Below, in pieces: positions 1 to 9,036 of a stretch of DNA of 64,000 bases. Origin of the DNA: an uncultured Clostridia bacterium. GTDB lineage: Bacteria > Bacillota > Clostridia > UBA1381. Within the stretch, counting starts at the first letter, position 1; the number at the start of each line of letters is the position of its first letter. The position numbers and the translations under genes were made by a program. Below the pieces are notes generated by a model. The model made no database searches, was not told where the DNA came from, and saw only the letters and a list, made by a program, of their open reading frames with translations. The stretch covers positions 1-64,000 of the forward strand of contig CAKSFY010000001.1 in assembly GCA_934454035.1 (NCBI GenBank). The letters are read 5' to 3'.

Positions 1-726
1 CTGCTGGTTTTTTTCAAGCTTTTCCAAATAATTCTCTGCCTCAATACTCGGATGATAAACAATCTCCAGTTCTTCGCCGCATAGTTCATTTTGAATTGCA
101 GTTGCCGCCGCTCCGAGCTTTTCAAGAAAACCGCGCCGTCTTTCGGCTATCTGCTCCCCGGTTTCGGCAAGCTGTTCGTTCCAGACCGACAACATGGTAT
201 CGTTATGAACTCCCTTTATTCTCAGCTGCCTTAAAAGCCCGTTTTTTTCGCTCAGTGTTTTATAATAGCGTGACAAAAGCGACATATATTTCGGAGACAT
301 CTGACTGATTGCCTCATCCAGAAAACGCCGTCTTACGGCGGGCGAACCCTTTATAATATCCAGTTCTGCAGGTGAGAACATAACTATGTTGAAATAGCTC
401 ATAAGCTGCGAAAGTCTTGCAAGCTGCACATTGTTTATACGGATATTTTTCCTGCCCTCCGCCGATGCGGTCATAGACGCACTGTAATCTCTTACCGAGT
501 CTTGAAATGTCATTTCCAAGGTGTAGCTTTTTTCGCCGAATCTAATTAACTCTCTGTCGCTTTTTGCTCTTTTGCTCCGTCCATGAGAAAACATGCACAC
601 CGCTTCCAAAAGATTGGTTTTTCCCTGGGCATTGTCCCCGTAAATAAGATTTGTTCCGGGGCAAAAGGTTATTTTTTCATCCTCATAATTTCTGAAATTA
701 ATAAGTCTGAGAGTTTTTACCTCCAT
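1..726 (-). CDS. recF: DNA replication/repair ATPase RecF (5' part; gene runs off left edge)
   Basis: RecF is an SMC-like ABC ATPase that helps load RecA at single-strand gaps in the RecFOR pathway. The first 242 residues are visible. They begin MEVKTLRLINFRNY, the typical RecF N-terminus, and carry a Walker A motif GDNAQGKTN at residues 30-38. The C-terminal signature and Walker B motifs lie outside the window. The ATG at 724-726 is preceded by AGGAGC about 9 nt upstream, and this site overlaps the stop codon of the S4 gene 12 nt away, so the two are cotranscribed. The gene is the fourth in the recJ-relA-S4-recF series. The family call is secure; only the 3' end is unknown. Confidence 0.95.
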   Translation of the reverse strand, partial: MEVKTLRLINFRNYEDEKITFCPGTNLIYGDNAQGKTNLLEAVCMFSHGRSKRAKSDRELIRFGEKSYTLEMTFQDSVRDYSASMTASAEGRKNIRINNVQLARLSQLMSYFNIVMFSPAELDIIKGSPAVRRRFLDEAISQMSPKYMSLLSRYYKTLSEKNGLLRQLRIKGVHNDTMLSVWNEQLAETGEQIAERRRGFLEKLGAAATAIQNELCGEELEIVYHPSIEAENYLEKLEKNQQ

Positions 727-738
727 AGCGGCAAGCTC

Positions 739-957
739 CTATTCCACATTTATCTCACACAATTCGTCCTCAAAATCGACACAAACCCTGTCGCCCGGGC
801 GAAGCTTTTTTCCTCTCATGGTACATACCTCATTGTTAACCGATACTATCCCGTCAAGTATCATTTCCTTTGCCATTGCTCCGTTTTCCGCAATACCTGC
901 AAATTTCAAAAGCTGGTCAAGCTTTATATATTCGGTTGTGATTTTCACATTTTCCAT
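739..957 (-). CDS. yaaA: S4-domain RNA-binding protein YaaA
   Basis: This is a 72-residue protein made almost entirely of one S4 RNA-binding domain (IKLDQLLKFAG near residues 11-21, GKKLRPGDRV near residues 49-58). In Firmicutes such a protein normally sits between dnaN and recF, and here it also directly precedes recF. I chose the ATG at 955-957 because an AGGGA site lies 13 nt upstream and the product then starts MENVKITTEYIKLDQ, as in YaaA. A longer frame beginning at 996 would overlap relA and has no ribosome site. Its exact function is not settled in the family; a role with ribosomal or other structured RNA is inferred from the domain. Confidence 0.85.
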   Translation of the reverse strand: MENVKITTEYIKLDQLLKFAGIAENGAMAKEMILDGIVSVNNEVCTMRGKKLRPGDRVCVDFEDELCEINVE

Positions 958-973
958 TTTATTTAAATGCTCC

Positions 974-3211
974 CTAATTAGTAGTTCTCGTAACATTCTT
1001 TACTCCGCTTATCTGACGGATTCTTGTAACCGCTCTCTTTAAATCGGCGGCATCATTTATCTCGAGTCCGAAGGTCATAACAGCAGTTCCGTTTTTGGTA
1101 ACCCTTGCGGTAATCGAAACGCAATTAATTTTAAGCTCGGTAAATGCAGCCGATACGGTTGTCATCATTCCCGGGCGATCTTCACCCTCTACCATGATAT
1201 TGGCAACATAGCTTGCACGGCTGTCCTCTGCCCACGAAACACCGATAAATCTGCCCTTGTCCTCCTCGGACAAAGCGTTCGGCTGAATATTCGGGCAATC
1301 GGCACGGTGAACCGAAACACCTCTGCCCTTTGTAATAAATCCCTTTATTTCATCACCGGGCACAGGGTTGCAGCATTTTGCAAGACGAACCAAACAGTTG
1401 TCTATTCCCTCAACCTCTACACCGTTATTATAGCGTTTGCGTCTCGGACGCTCGTGCTGCTCCGGCACAGGCTGAACCGTTTCGCCCTTTTCCTTGCGTT
1501 CTTTTATATATTCTTCTCTCAGTCGCATTACAACCTTTTGTGCCGACAAGCCGCCGTAGCCCACGCTTGCATAAAGGTCGTCAATTCCGCCGAGCGAATA
1601 TTTTTTGTACATGGGGGCAAGCCATTCCTCGCGCAAAATATGCGCATTGGAAAGATTGAGCCTGCGTATTTCCCTTTCAATTATTTCTTTTCCTCTTACT
1701 ATATTCTCATCGCGGCATTCTCTTTTAAACCACTGATTAATTTTCGTCTTAGCCTGCGAAGTTTTTACAATCTTCAGCCAGTCACGGCTCGGACCTTTTA
1801 CATTCGGAGAAGTCAGAACCTCCACAATATCTCCGTTTTGAAGCACATATGTGTTCGGCACAATTTTACCGTTGACCTTTGCTCCGCTCATGCTGCAACC
1901 GACTGCGGTATGAATCGCAAATGCAAAATCAATGACCGTACTGCCGGAAGACAGCGCAACAACCTTACCTTTCGGAGTGAATACAAAAACCTCCTCGCTG
2001 AACAAATCCAGCTTGATTGTGTTCATGAAATCGTCCGCATCCATTATATCGACTTGATTTTCAAGCATCTGCTTAACCCAGCCGAGTTTTGAATCCATTT
2101 CGTTTTTTCCGCTTATACCCTCTTTGTATTTCCAATGTGCGGCGATACCGTCCTCGGCTATTCTGTGCATTTCCCATGTACGGATCTGAATCTCAAAAGG
2201 CATACCGCTTTTTCCTATAACGGTTGTATGCAGCGACTGATACATATTCGGTTTCGGCATTGCAATATAATCCTTAAAGCGCATAGGAATCGGTGTATAC
2301 ATTTCGTGCACCATTCCGAGTGCAGCATAGCAATCGGCAACCGTATCGACTATAATCCGAACCGCAAACAGATCGTATATTTCATCAAGGCTTTTATTCT
2401 GAGCAAACATTTTTCTGAAAATACTGTAAAAATGCTTTGCCCTGCCGGTGACCTGACCTTTTATGCCTGTTTCCTTAAGTTTTTCTTCAAGCCGCTTGAT
2501 TATCTCGCCTACAAAATGCTCTCTTTCTTCTTTTTTCTGACTTATACCCCTTGCAATTTCCTCATAGGCAACGGGGTCAAGATATTTCAGCGACAAATCC
2601 TCAAGCTCGATTTTTATCTTTGACATACCGAGTCTGTGTGCAAGCGGTGCATAAACATCCAGCGTCTCTTTCGCGATCATAAGCTGCTTGTGAGGCGGCA
2701 TATATTTAAGCGTCCGCATATTGTGCAGACGGTCTATAAGCTTGATAAGTATTACCCTTATATCCTTTGACATCGCAAGCAGCATTTTGCGGAGATTCTC
2801 GACCTGCTGCTCTTCCTGCGTGTTATACTTTATTTTGCGGAGTTTTGTTACTCCGTTTACAATTTCGGCTACATTCTCACCGAAAAGTATTTTTATATCC
2901 TCATACGTGTACGGTGTATCCTCAATAACATCATGCAGAAGCGCCGCGCATATTGCAGTTGCGTCAAGGCTCAGTTCGGTTGCTATGCACGCGAGCTGCA
3001 CGGGGTGAACAATATAAGGCTCGCCGGAATTTCGCTTCTGATACTTATGTGCCGTCTTGGCAACTCTGTATGCAACGTCTATCATATCGGTATTGGCATT
3101 GGGTGAATACTCTTTAACCGCCGATATTACTTTTTTTATAAGAGCGTCGGTATCGCCGGTGTCTCCGCTCAGTTTCGGCAGAGTATCGGGGGACAGAATT
3201 TTATAATTCAT
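974..3211 (-). CDS. relA: Bifunctional (p)ppGpp synthetase/hydrolase (Rel/SpoT family)
   Basis: This 745-residue long RSH enzyme makes (p)ppGpp from GTP/GDP and ATP during starvation and hydrolyses it afterwards. The hydrolase HD domain is intact, with HDVIED at residues 93-98 and IDRLHNMRT near residue 159. The synthetase domain follows (FRKMFAQ and DLFAVRIIV near residues 265-288), then TGS (about 400-465), a conserved CCNPVPGD zinc-finger/RIS region near residue 600, and a C-terminal ACT domain (about 665-745). Both catalytic halves look functional, as expected for the single Rel of Firmicutes. AAGGAGTGA lies 6 nt before the ATG, just after the recJ stop 16 nt upstream, so it is cotranscribed with recJ. 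With the T-box at 36 kb, the window holds two starvation-sensing elements. Confidence 0.97.
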   Translation of the reverse strand: MNYKILSPDTLPKLSGDTGDTDALIKKVISAVKEYSPNANTDMIDVAYRVAKTAHKYQKRNSGEPYIVHPVQLACIATELSLDATAICAALLHDVIEDTPYTYEDIKILFGENVAEIVNGVTKLRKIKYNTQEEQQVENLRKMLLAMSKDIRVILIKLIDRLHNMRTLKYMPPHKQLMIAKETLDVYAPLAHRLGMSKIKIELEDLSLKYLDPVAYEEIARGISQKKEEREHFVGEIIKRLEEKLKETGIKGQVTGRAKHFYSIFRKMFAQNKSLDEIYDLFAVRIIVDTVADCYAALGMVHEMYTPIPMRFKDYIAMPKPNMYQSLHTTVIGKSGMPFEIQIRTWEMHRIAEDGIAAHWKYKEGISGKNEMDSKLGWVKQMLENQVDIMDADDFMNTIKLDLFSEEVFVFTPKGKVVALSSGSTVIDFAFAIHTAVGCSMSGAKVNGKIVPNTYVLQNGDIVEVLTSPNVKGPSRDWLKIVKTSQAKTKINQWFKRECRDENIVRGKEIIEREIRRLNLSNAHILREEWLAPMYKKYSLGGIDDLYASVGYGGLSAQKVVMRLREEYIKERKEKGETVQPVPEQHERPRRKRYNNGVEVEGIDNCLVRLAKCCNPVPGDEIKGFITKGRGVSVHRADCPNIQPNALSEEDKGRFIGVSWAEDSRASYVANIMVEGEDRPGMMTTVSAAFTELKINCVSITARVTKNGTAVMTFGLEINDAADLKRAVTRIRQISGVKNVTRTTN

Positions 3212-3227
3212 AAAGGTTCACTCCTTG

Positions 3228-4937
3228 TCACTTAATATCCTTGAGCATAAGCTGAACGCTTTCCTCTCCTCTGAAAGCGTTGATTTCTGCCGAAAATGCG
3301 CAGCTTATATTGTCACCTGCTCTTTTTTTATCCGCAATCCATGCCATGCGAAAGCCGACGGCATTTAATACAATGCCGTTTTTCTCCAAAGTCATGCGGA
3401 CATGATTTTTGTTTTCGCCGATTAAATCTATTTTCTTAACTGTCGCATTGCTGATTGAAAAAACCGGCTTTGGATTTGCCGCGCCGAACGGCTCCATAAA
3501 TTCAAGCATTTTTACCGTCTTTACCGTAAGCATCTGCGGTGCAAGCTCGCAATCTATGTAAAGCTTCGGAATCATATCATGCTCGGTCAAAGCATTTTTT
3601 GCATACTTGTTAATTTTAGCGTCAAACGCTTCAAGTTCATTCTTTGAAAGCGCGACCCCTGCCGCCATACTGTGACCGCCGAAACCTGTCAAAAGCTCCG
3701 CACTGTCTGAAAGTGCGTCAAACAAATTAAATCCCTCAATGGAGCGTCCGGAACCCTTGCATTTTCCGTCTTTGTCTATCGAAATAAGTACCGACGGTCT
3801 GTAAAACTGCTCGGTTATTCTCGATGCAACTATTCCTATTACTCCGTGATGCCAATTTTCCTTTGCCAGCACAATAACTCTTTTCTTGTCAAAATCACTG
3901 TCCGCCTCAATTATTTTTAAGGCATCCTCGTAAATCTCCTGCTCAACGTTCCTGCGCTCTGAATTGTCCGCTTCAAGCTCCAGTGCAAGCTCCGCCGCCT
4001 TTTCGTCGTCATCTGTAATAAGCAGCTCGGCAGCTTTTTCCGCACCGTCAAGTCTGCCTGCGGCATTTATTCTCGGTGCAAGCATAAATGCAACCGCAGT
4101 TGCATTTACGGGTCTTTTGTCCGCCCCCGAAGTCTTTAAAAGCGCTCTGATTCCGGCATATCCCGAATCCTTCATAAGCTCAAGCCCTTTTTCGGTGATA
4201 ACGCGGTTTTCGTCAAGCAAATCAACAACATCGGCAACCGTGCCCACTGCCGCAAGCTCAACATATTTAAAAAAACAGTCCGTGGTTTTTTCGCCGAGAG
4301 CTTTCGCAGCCGCAAGCATAGTTTTAAAAATAACTCCCGCTCCGGCAAGCTGAGAAAAAGGATATTCCGAATCCGGTCTTTTCGGGTCTACGACCGCTGT
4401 TGCGCCCGGCAGCTTTTCTTTGCACAAATGATGGTCCGTGACTATGACGTCCATCCCCAGAGTTTTGGCAAGCTCAACCTCTCCCACAGATGTAATTCCG
4501 CAGTCAACGGTAATCAAAAGCTTTGTTCCTGTTTTTGAAATTTTGTTCACCGCCATGACATTTATGCCATAGCCTTCCTTTTCCCTGCTCGGAATATAAT
4601 AAGAAGCCTCCGCTCCGTGATCTCTTAAAAACCTTACCAAAAGCGCGGTTGAGGTAACCCCGTCAACATCATAATCACCGTAAACGGTTATTTTTTCTTT
4701 ATTCCTGATTGCCGACACAATCCGCCCGACCGCCTTGTCCATATCAGGCATAAGAAACGGATCATTGATACCGTCCAAGGTTTTTTTTATATATTTCTGT
4801 GCGTCATGCGGAGTTTTTATACCTCTGTTTAAAAGAAGAAGCGCCGCAAAGGGCGGTATGCGGCAAAGCCGTGCAAATTCCGCAATTTCTTCTTTTGATA
4901 TGGATTTGTTTTTATACTCCCAGATTTTTTCCGTCAT
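3228..4937 (-). CDS. recJ: Single-stranded-DNA-specific exonuclease RecJ
   Basis: RecJ degrades single-stranded DNA 5' to 3' in recombination and mismatch/base-excision repair. The 569-residue protein has the DHH-family motifs: GDYDVDGVTS at residues 87-96, VDCGI near 144-148, the signature DHH at 168-170, and a C-terminal DHHA1 motif GGHSMAAG near residue 405. The length fits the short Firmicute/thermophile form without the long C-terminal extension of Bacillus RecJ. It is the first gene of the recJ-relA-yaaA-recF series and has its own sigma-A-like promoter just upstream. GGCGGAG serves as ribosome site. Confidence 0.95.
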   Translation of the reverse strand: MTEKIWEYKNKSISKEEIAEFARLCRIPPFAALLLLNRGIKTPHDAQKYIKKTLDGINDPFLMPDMDKAVGRIVSAIRNKEKITVYGDYDVDGVTSTALLVRFLRDHGAEASYYIPSREKEGYGINVMAVNKISKTGTKLLITVDCGITSVGEVELAKTLGMDVIVTDHHLCKEKLPGATAVVDPKRPDSEYPFSQLAGAGVIFKTMLAAAKALGEKTTDCFFKYVELAAVGTVADVVDLLDENRVITEKGLELMKDSGYAGIRALLKTSGADKRPVNATAVAFMLAPRINAAGRLDGAEKAAELLITDDDEKAAELALELEADNSERRNVEQEIYEDALKIIEADSDFDKKRVIVLAKENWHHGVIGIVASRITEQFYRPSVLISIDKDGKCKGSGRSIEGFNLFDALSDSAELLTGFGGHSMAAGVALSKNELEAFDAKINKYAKNALTEHDMIPKLYIDCELAPQMLTVKTVKMLEFMEPFGAANPKPVFSISNATVKKIDLIGENKNHVRMTLEKNGIVLNAVGFRMAWIADKKRAGDNISCAFSAEINAFRGEESVQLMLKDIK

Positions 4938-4976
4938 AAACGCTCCGCCTTCCGGTAAAAATAATTACCCGAATAT

Positions 4977-5005
4977 ATTATATCACTTTTTTGGCAATTT
5001 TTCAA
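4977..5005 (-). promoter_or_regulatory. Sigma-A-type promoter of recJ operon
   Basis: Read on the minus strand, TTGAAA (5005-5000) is followed after exactly 17 nt by TATAAT (4982-4977). The start of transcription would fall near 4970, about 33 nt before the recJ ATG. It is the only good promoter seen upstream of the recJ-relA-yaaA-recF series. Confidence 0.75.
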
Positions 5006-5098
5006 GCTTTTTAACGATTTTTATTTATTATCGCATAAATTATTTATTTTGATAAAAATCTGTTTTAGCATTAGATTTGCTCATTTTTGATACAATAT

Positions 5099-5126
5099 AA
5101 AAAAACGCACATAAAGTACGTTTTTT
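5099..5126 (-). terminator. Intrinsic terminator after malQ
   Basis: On the minus strand the malQ stop codon runs straight into an A-rich arm and CGTAC. A short loop follows, then GTGCG and seven T residues (A run at 5099-5105 on the plus strand). The stem is A/T-rich with one mismatch. It overlaps the malQ stop codon and separates glgP-malQ from recJ. Confidence 0.6.
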
Positions 5127-6606
5127 ATATTTCCAATCTTCTTCCGCTCGCAGCGGTAATATCCGAAATCAGATTTATTAATCCTGCATCTGTTTCGCCT
5201 TTTTTCAGTTTCCATCTCCAGTTATTCCCGAGAGTTGACGGCGTATTGATTCTCGCCTCGCTGCCCAATCCCATATAATCCTGCAAAGGAATAATGCACA
5301 AATCCGCACTGCTGCGCATTACAGAGCCGATAAGCGGAAGATTCATTTTTTCATCCGGTGTATAAAAATCGCACAAATATTTTCTCACTGTTTTTTTCGC
5401 CTTGTCGGGGAGGGTGCAAAACCACCCTGCCGTGGTTTCATTATCGTGCGTGCCGGTATATGCGACGCAGTTCTTTATATAATTATGCGGAAGATAATCG
5501 TTTGTGCTGCCGGTATCGCGTTCATCAAACGCAAACTGCAAAACCCTCATTCCCGGGAAACCGCATATATTTAACAGTTCCTTCACCGAATCGGTAACAA
5601 AACCCAAATCCTCGGCAATAAATTCAGGTTTTCCGAGGGAGTTTTCCACCGTCTCAAAAAGTTCTCTGCCCGGCGCTTTTATCCACTTTCCTTTTTTTGC
5701 ATTTTCAGATCCGAACGGAATTGAATAATACTTGTCAAATCCTCTGAAATGGTCTATTCTGAGAACATCAAAAAGTTCAAACGAATGTCTTATTCTTTCA
5801 ATCCACCAGGAAAAACCGTCCTTTCGGTGCACCTCCCAATTATAAAGCGGATTTCCCCACAGTTGCCCCTCCGGTGAAAAACCGTCCGGCGGACAGCCTG
5901 CAACGGCGGTCGGCAAAAGCTTTGAATCAAGGCAAAAAAGCTCCGGATTTGCCCATACATCGGCACTGTCATACGAGACATAAATCGGTATATCGCCGAT
6001 AATTTTTATTCCTTTGGAATTTACATACTTTTTCAAAGAATTCCACTGCGAATAAAATTTATACTGCACAAACTTGTAAAATTCAACCTTTTCCCAAAGT
6101 TTTCGGGCGTATTGTCCGATGCCGCTTCTCTTTTTGATATCATTATCCCAGCTTATCCATTCTGCTCCGCCGTACTGCTCTTTTATCGCCGTAAAAAGCG
6201 CATAATCATCCAGCCATTTTTGATTTTGTTTTTTAAATTCTTCAAATTCCTTACCCTTTTCGCTTTTTTCGTATGCCTTATATAAAAGCTTAAAACGCGT
6301 TTTGTATAGGTATTCATAATCTATATATCTTTCCTCCGGGATTTTACATTCGCTTTCCGATAAAATTCCGTCTTTTATAAATTCGCCAAGATCAATAAGA
6401 TACGGATTTCCGGCATAGCTTGAAAAAGACTGATAAGGCGAATCGCCGAAGCCCGTAGGTCCTATCGGCAAAATCTGCCAGTATCCTTGCCCCGACTCCG
6501 CCAGAATATCGGCAAATTCATATGCCTGCTCTGAAAAGCACCCTATCCCGTAATCGGAGGGAAGGCTCGTAACCGGAAGTAAAATACCCGCCGCTCTTTT
6601 TGTCAC
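5125..6606 (-). CDS. malQ: 4-alpha-glucanotransferase (amylomaltase)
   Basis: MalQ is a cytoplasmic GH77 enzyme that moves maltosyl/maltodextrin units between alpha-1,4-glucans, feeding longer chains to glycogen phosphorylase and releasing glucose. The 493-residue length is typical. The family motifs are visible: the nucleophile region RIDHFRGF near residue 290, the acid/base region IAEDLGFV near 340, and GTHDNE near 390. The start is GTG at 6604-6606. Its ribosome site GGAGG lies inside the last codons of glgP, which ends only 2 nt upstream, so translation is probably coupled. The pair forms a glycogen/maltodextrin catabolic operon. Confidence 0.95.
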   Translation of the reverse strand: MTKRAAGILLPVTSLPSDYGIGCFSEQAYEFADILAESGQGYWQILPIGPTGFGDSPYQSFSSYAGNPYLIDLGEFIKDGILSESECKIPEERYIDYEYLYKTRFKLLYKAYEKSEKGKEFEEFKKQNQKWLDDYALFTAIKEQYGGAEWISWDNDIKKRSGIGQYARKLWEKVEFYKFVQYKFYSQWNSLKKYVNSKGIKIIGDIPIYVSYDSADVWANPELFCLDSKLLPTAVAGCPPDGFSPEGQLWGNPLYNWEVHRKDGFSWWIERIRHSFELFDVLRIDHFRGFDKYYSIPFGSENAKKGKWIKAPGRELFETVENSLGKPEFIAEDLGFVTDSVKELLNICGFPGMRVLQFAFDERDTGSTNDYLPHNYIKNCVAYTGTHDNETTAGWFCTLPDKAKKTVRKYLCDFYTPDEKMNLPLIGSVMRSSADLCIIPLQDYMGLGSEARINTPSTLGNNWRWKLKKGETDAGLINLISDITAASGRRLEI

Positions 6607-6608
6607 TT

Positions 6609-8867
6609 TTACACCTCCAAATCAAGTTTCCATATATCTCTGTTGTAATCCGCAATTGTTCTGTCCGCTGAAAAATATCCGCTGTTGCTTATATTTATCA
6701 GCATTTTCTTTGCCCATGACATACGGTCGGTATAATCGGAAAGCATTTTCCTTTTCGTATCGGCATAAGAATGATAATCTGAAAATGTCATAAAATAATC
6801 CTTATTAATAAGCTCGTTTTTAAGGCGCAGCAGGCTTTCTTCATTTCCGTATTTCATCAGACGGTCATCTGTTATAAAGTCAACCGCGGCTTTTATTTCA
6901 CTGTCGCTCTCATATATTTTTCGCGAATTATAATCACCTTTTTTATATTTTTCTATCACTTCATCACTGGACGCGCCGAAAATGTATATATTTTCATCTC
7001 CGACAAGTTCATGAATTTCCACATTTGCCCCGTCCTCTGTACCGAGTGTAACCGCCCCGTTTAACATAAATTTCATATTACCGGTTCCGCTCGCCTCCTT
7101 TGAAGCAAGTGAAATCTGTTCGGAAATATCACATGCCGGGATAAGCCTTTCCGCAGCGGTTACATTATAGTTTTCAACCATTACCACATTCAGATATTTT
7201 CTTACTTCTTCATCCTCAGAAATCATTTGGGAAAGACATAAAATCAAATGAATTATATCCTTTGCAATTGTATATGCCGGTGCAGCCTTTGCGCCGAATA
7301 TTGCCGTCACCGGCACCTGCGGCAGTCTGCCCTCCTTTATATTCAGATATTCATTTATAAGAAACAGCACATTCAGCTGCTGCCTTTTATATTCATGGAG
7401 ACGCTTTACCTGGATGTCGAAAACCGACCCGGAATCAATCCCGCTTGTTTTTAATAAAGTATTGCATAAAAGCTTTTTGTTGTATTGCTTTATTTCCGCG
7501 ATTCGTTTTAAAACATCTTCATTATTAACAAATTTTTTCAGCTTTTGCAGCTCGGCGGCATTTTTCTTAAATCCTCCGCCGATAAGCTCCTCTATTAAAT
7601 CCGCAAGCTTGGGATTGCTTTTTAAAAGCCATCTTCTGAATGTAATTCCGTTCGTTTTATTATTAAACTTTTCGGGATATATTTTATAAAAATTGCTGAG
7701 TTCGGCAATTTTTAAAATATCCGTATGCAATGCCGCAACCCCGTTAATGCTGAATCCGAAGTGTATTGCCATATTAGCCATATGCACTCTGTTCTCTCTG
7801 TCGATTATATATACAGACTCATCGTCAAACCGGCGGCGGATTCTGCTGTCAAGCATTTCTATAATCGGAATAAGTTCCGGCACGGCCTCCTGCATATATT
7901 CAAGCGGCCATTTTTCAAGAGCCTCCGCCAATATCGTATGATTGGTATATGCACACGTTTTTCCTACCGCTTCAATCGCCTTGTCCGGACTCACTCCCTT
8001 CATTATCAAAAGTCTGATAAGCTCGGGAATTATCATTGCCGGGTGCGTGTCATTAATCTGAACGACCGCATATTCGGGCAAATCAAAGAGATTGCAGCCT
8101 TTTTTTGTGCACTCGTCCAAAATAAGGCGCGCCGCAGAGCTTACCATAAAATATTGCTGATATATTCTCAGTTTTCTGCCGGCTTCATCACTGTCATCGG
8201 GATAAAGAAAAAGTGTGAGATTTTCTTTTATGTCGCTTTTATCAAAGGATATTCCGTCTCCGACAATGTCCTCCGAAACACTTTCGACATCAAAAAGATG
8301 CAGCTTTCTTGATTTATTTTCATACCCTGTCACCGTCATATTGTACATTCTCGACCGAACAGTCTTGTTCCCGAGACGGATATCATAAACCGTGTCGGTT
8401 TTTTCAAGTCCGTTATTTCCGTCAAGCCAGCGGTCGGGAAGTTCTTTTTGCATATTTTTTTCAAATTTTTGTCTGAAAAGACCGAAATGGTACAAAAGTC
8501 CCACCCCTTCGCCGTTTAGACCCAGCGTTGCTATAGAATCGATAAAGCATGCGGCAAGTCTGCCAAGACCTCCGTTACCGAGCGACGGTTCCGGTTCCTC
8601 CGCTTCTATATCGGCAATATTTTTTCCGTACTTTTTTAAAACCTCCTTAACCTCGTCAAAAATTCCGAGATTAATCATATTGTTTGACAAAAGCTTTCCC
8701 ACAAGAAATTCAGCGGAAATATAATAAAGCTTTTTTCCCTTATCCTCTGCACTTCTGCCGTCCGACAATTCCTTTGTCAGCTCCAGCAGTGCATTGTAAA
8801 TTTCTCTGTCGCTGCAAATTCTTAAATCTTTTTTGCAGATTTGTTTTATTCTTTCTTCAATATTCAT
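6609..8867 (-). CDS. glgP: Glycogen/maltodextrin phosphorylase
   Basis: This GT35 enzyme cleaves alpha-1,4-glucans with phosphate to release glucose 1-phosphate, using pyridoxal phosphate. The 752-residue protein is a little shorter than E. coli or B. subtilis enzymes (about 800). It keeps the N-terminal [13 protein letters not shown] block, the INDTHPA block, and the PLP-lysine site [14 protein letters not shown] near residue 600. GAGAGGAAG lies before the ATG. It is divergent from the MATE gene and coupled to malQ downstream. The shorter length may reflect a reduced regulatory or surface loop region; no frameshift is seen. Confidence 0.95.
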   Translation of the reverse strand: MNIEERIKQICKKDLRICSDREIYNALLELTKELSDGRSAEDKGKKLYYISAEFLVGKLLSNNMINLGIFDEVKEVLKKYGKNIADIEAEEPEPSLGNGGLGRLAACFIDSIATLGLNGEGVGLLYHFGLFRQKFEKNMQKELPDRWLDGNNGLEKTDTVYDIRLGNKTVRSRMYNMTVTGYENKSRKLHLFDVESVSEDIVGDGISFDKSDIKENLTLFLYPDDSDEAGRKLRIYQQYFMVSSAARLILDECTKKGCNLFDLPEYAVVQINDTHPAMIIPELIRLLIMKGVSPDKAIEAVGKTCAYTNHTILAEALEKWPLEYMQEAVPELIPIIEMLDSRIRRRFDDESVYIIDRENRVHMANMAIHFGFSINGVAALHTDILKIAELSNFYKIYPEKFNNKTNGITFRRWLLKSNPKLADLIEELIGGGFKKNAAELQKLKKFVNNEDVLKRIAEIKQYNKKLLCNTLLKTSGIDSGSVFDIQVKRLHEYKRQQLNVLFLINEYLNIKEGRLPQVPVTAIFGAKAAPAYTIAKDIIHLILCLSQMISEDEEVRKYLNVVMVENYNVTAAERLIPACDISEQISLASKEASGTGNMKFMLNGAVTLGTEDGANVEIHELVGDENIYIFGASSDEVIEKYKKGDYNSRKIYESDSEIKAAVDFITDDRLMKYGNEESLLRLKNELINKDYFMTFSDYHSYADTKRKMLSDYTDRMSWAKKMLINISNSGYFSADRTIADYNRDIWKLDLEV

Positions 8868-8972
8868 AACAACTTCCTCTCCGCCGCTGCTTTCGGCATA
8901 AATTACAATATATATTATATTTTCCTTTTAAAGCTCATATTATGCAAATCTGATTTTTTTGCGGATATGCTA

Positions 8973-9001
8973 TTGACTAAATTTGGCTGCGGTGATAAAA
9001 T
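8973..9001 (+). promoter_or_regulatory. Sigma-A-type promoter of the MATE-MBOAT-SGNH operon
   Basis: TTGACT (8973-8978), a 17-nt spacer and TAAAAT (8996-9001) lie 36 nt before the chosen start of the MATE gene. The two hexamers and the spacing are the same as those of the his promoter at 12962. Confidence 0.8.
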
Positions 9002-9036
9002 ATATATACTTTGAATTAATGAAAGGATTATATAAA

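Noticed and set aside
1307..2092. A 261-codon plus-strand frame inside relA
   Set aside because: It lies wholly opposite a strongly conserved (p)ppGpp synthetase, has no ribosome site and resembles no protein family.
7725..8312. A 195-codon plus-strand frame opposite glgP
   Set aside because: It is a shadow frame within conserved glycogen phosphorylase and shows no recognisable domain.
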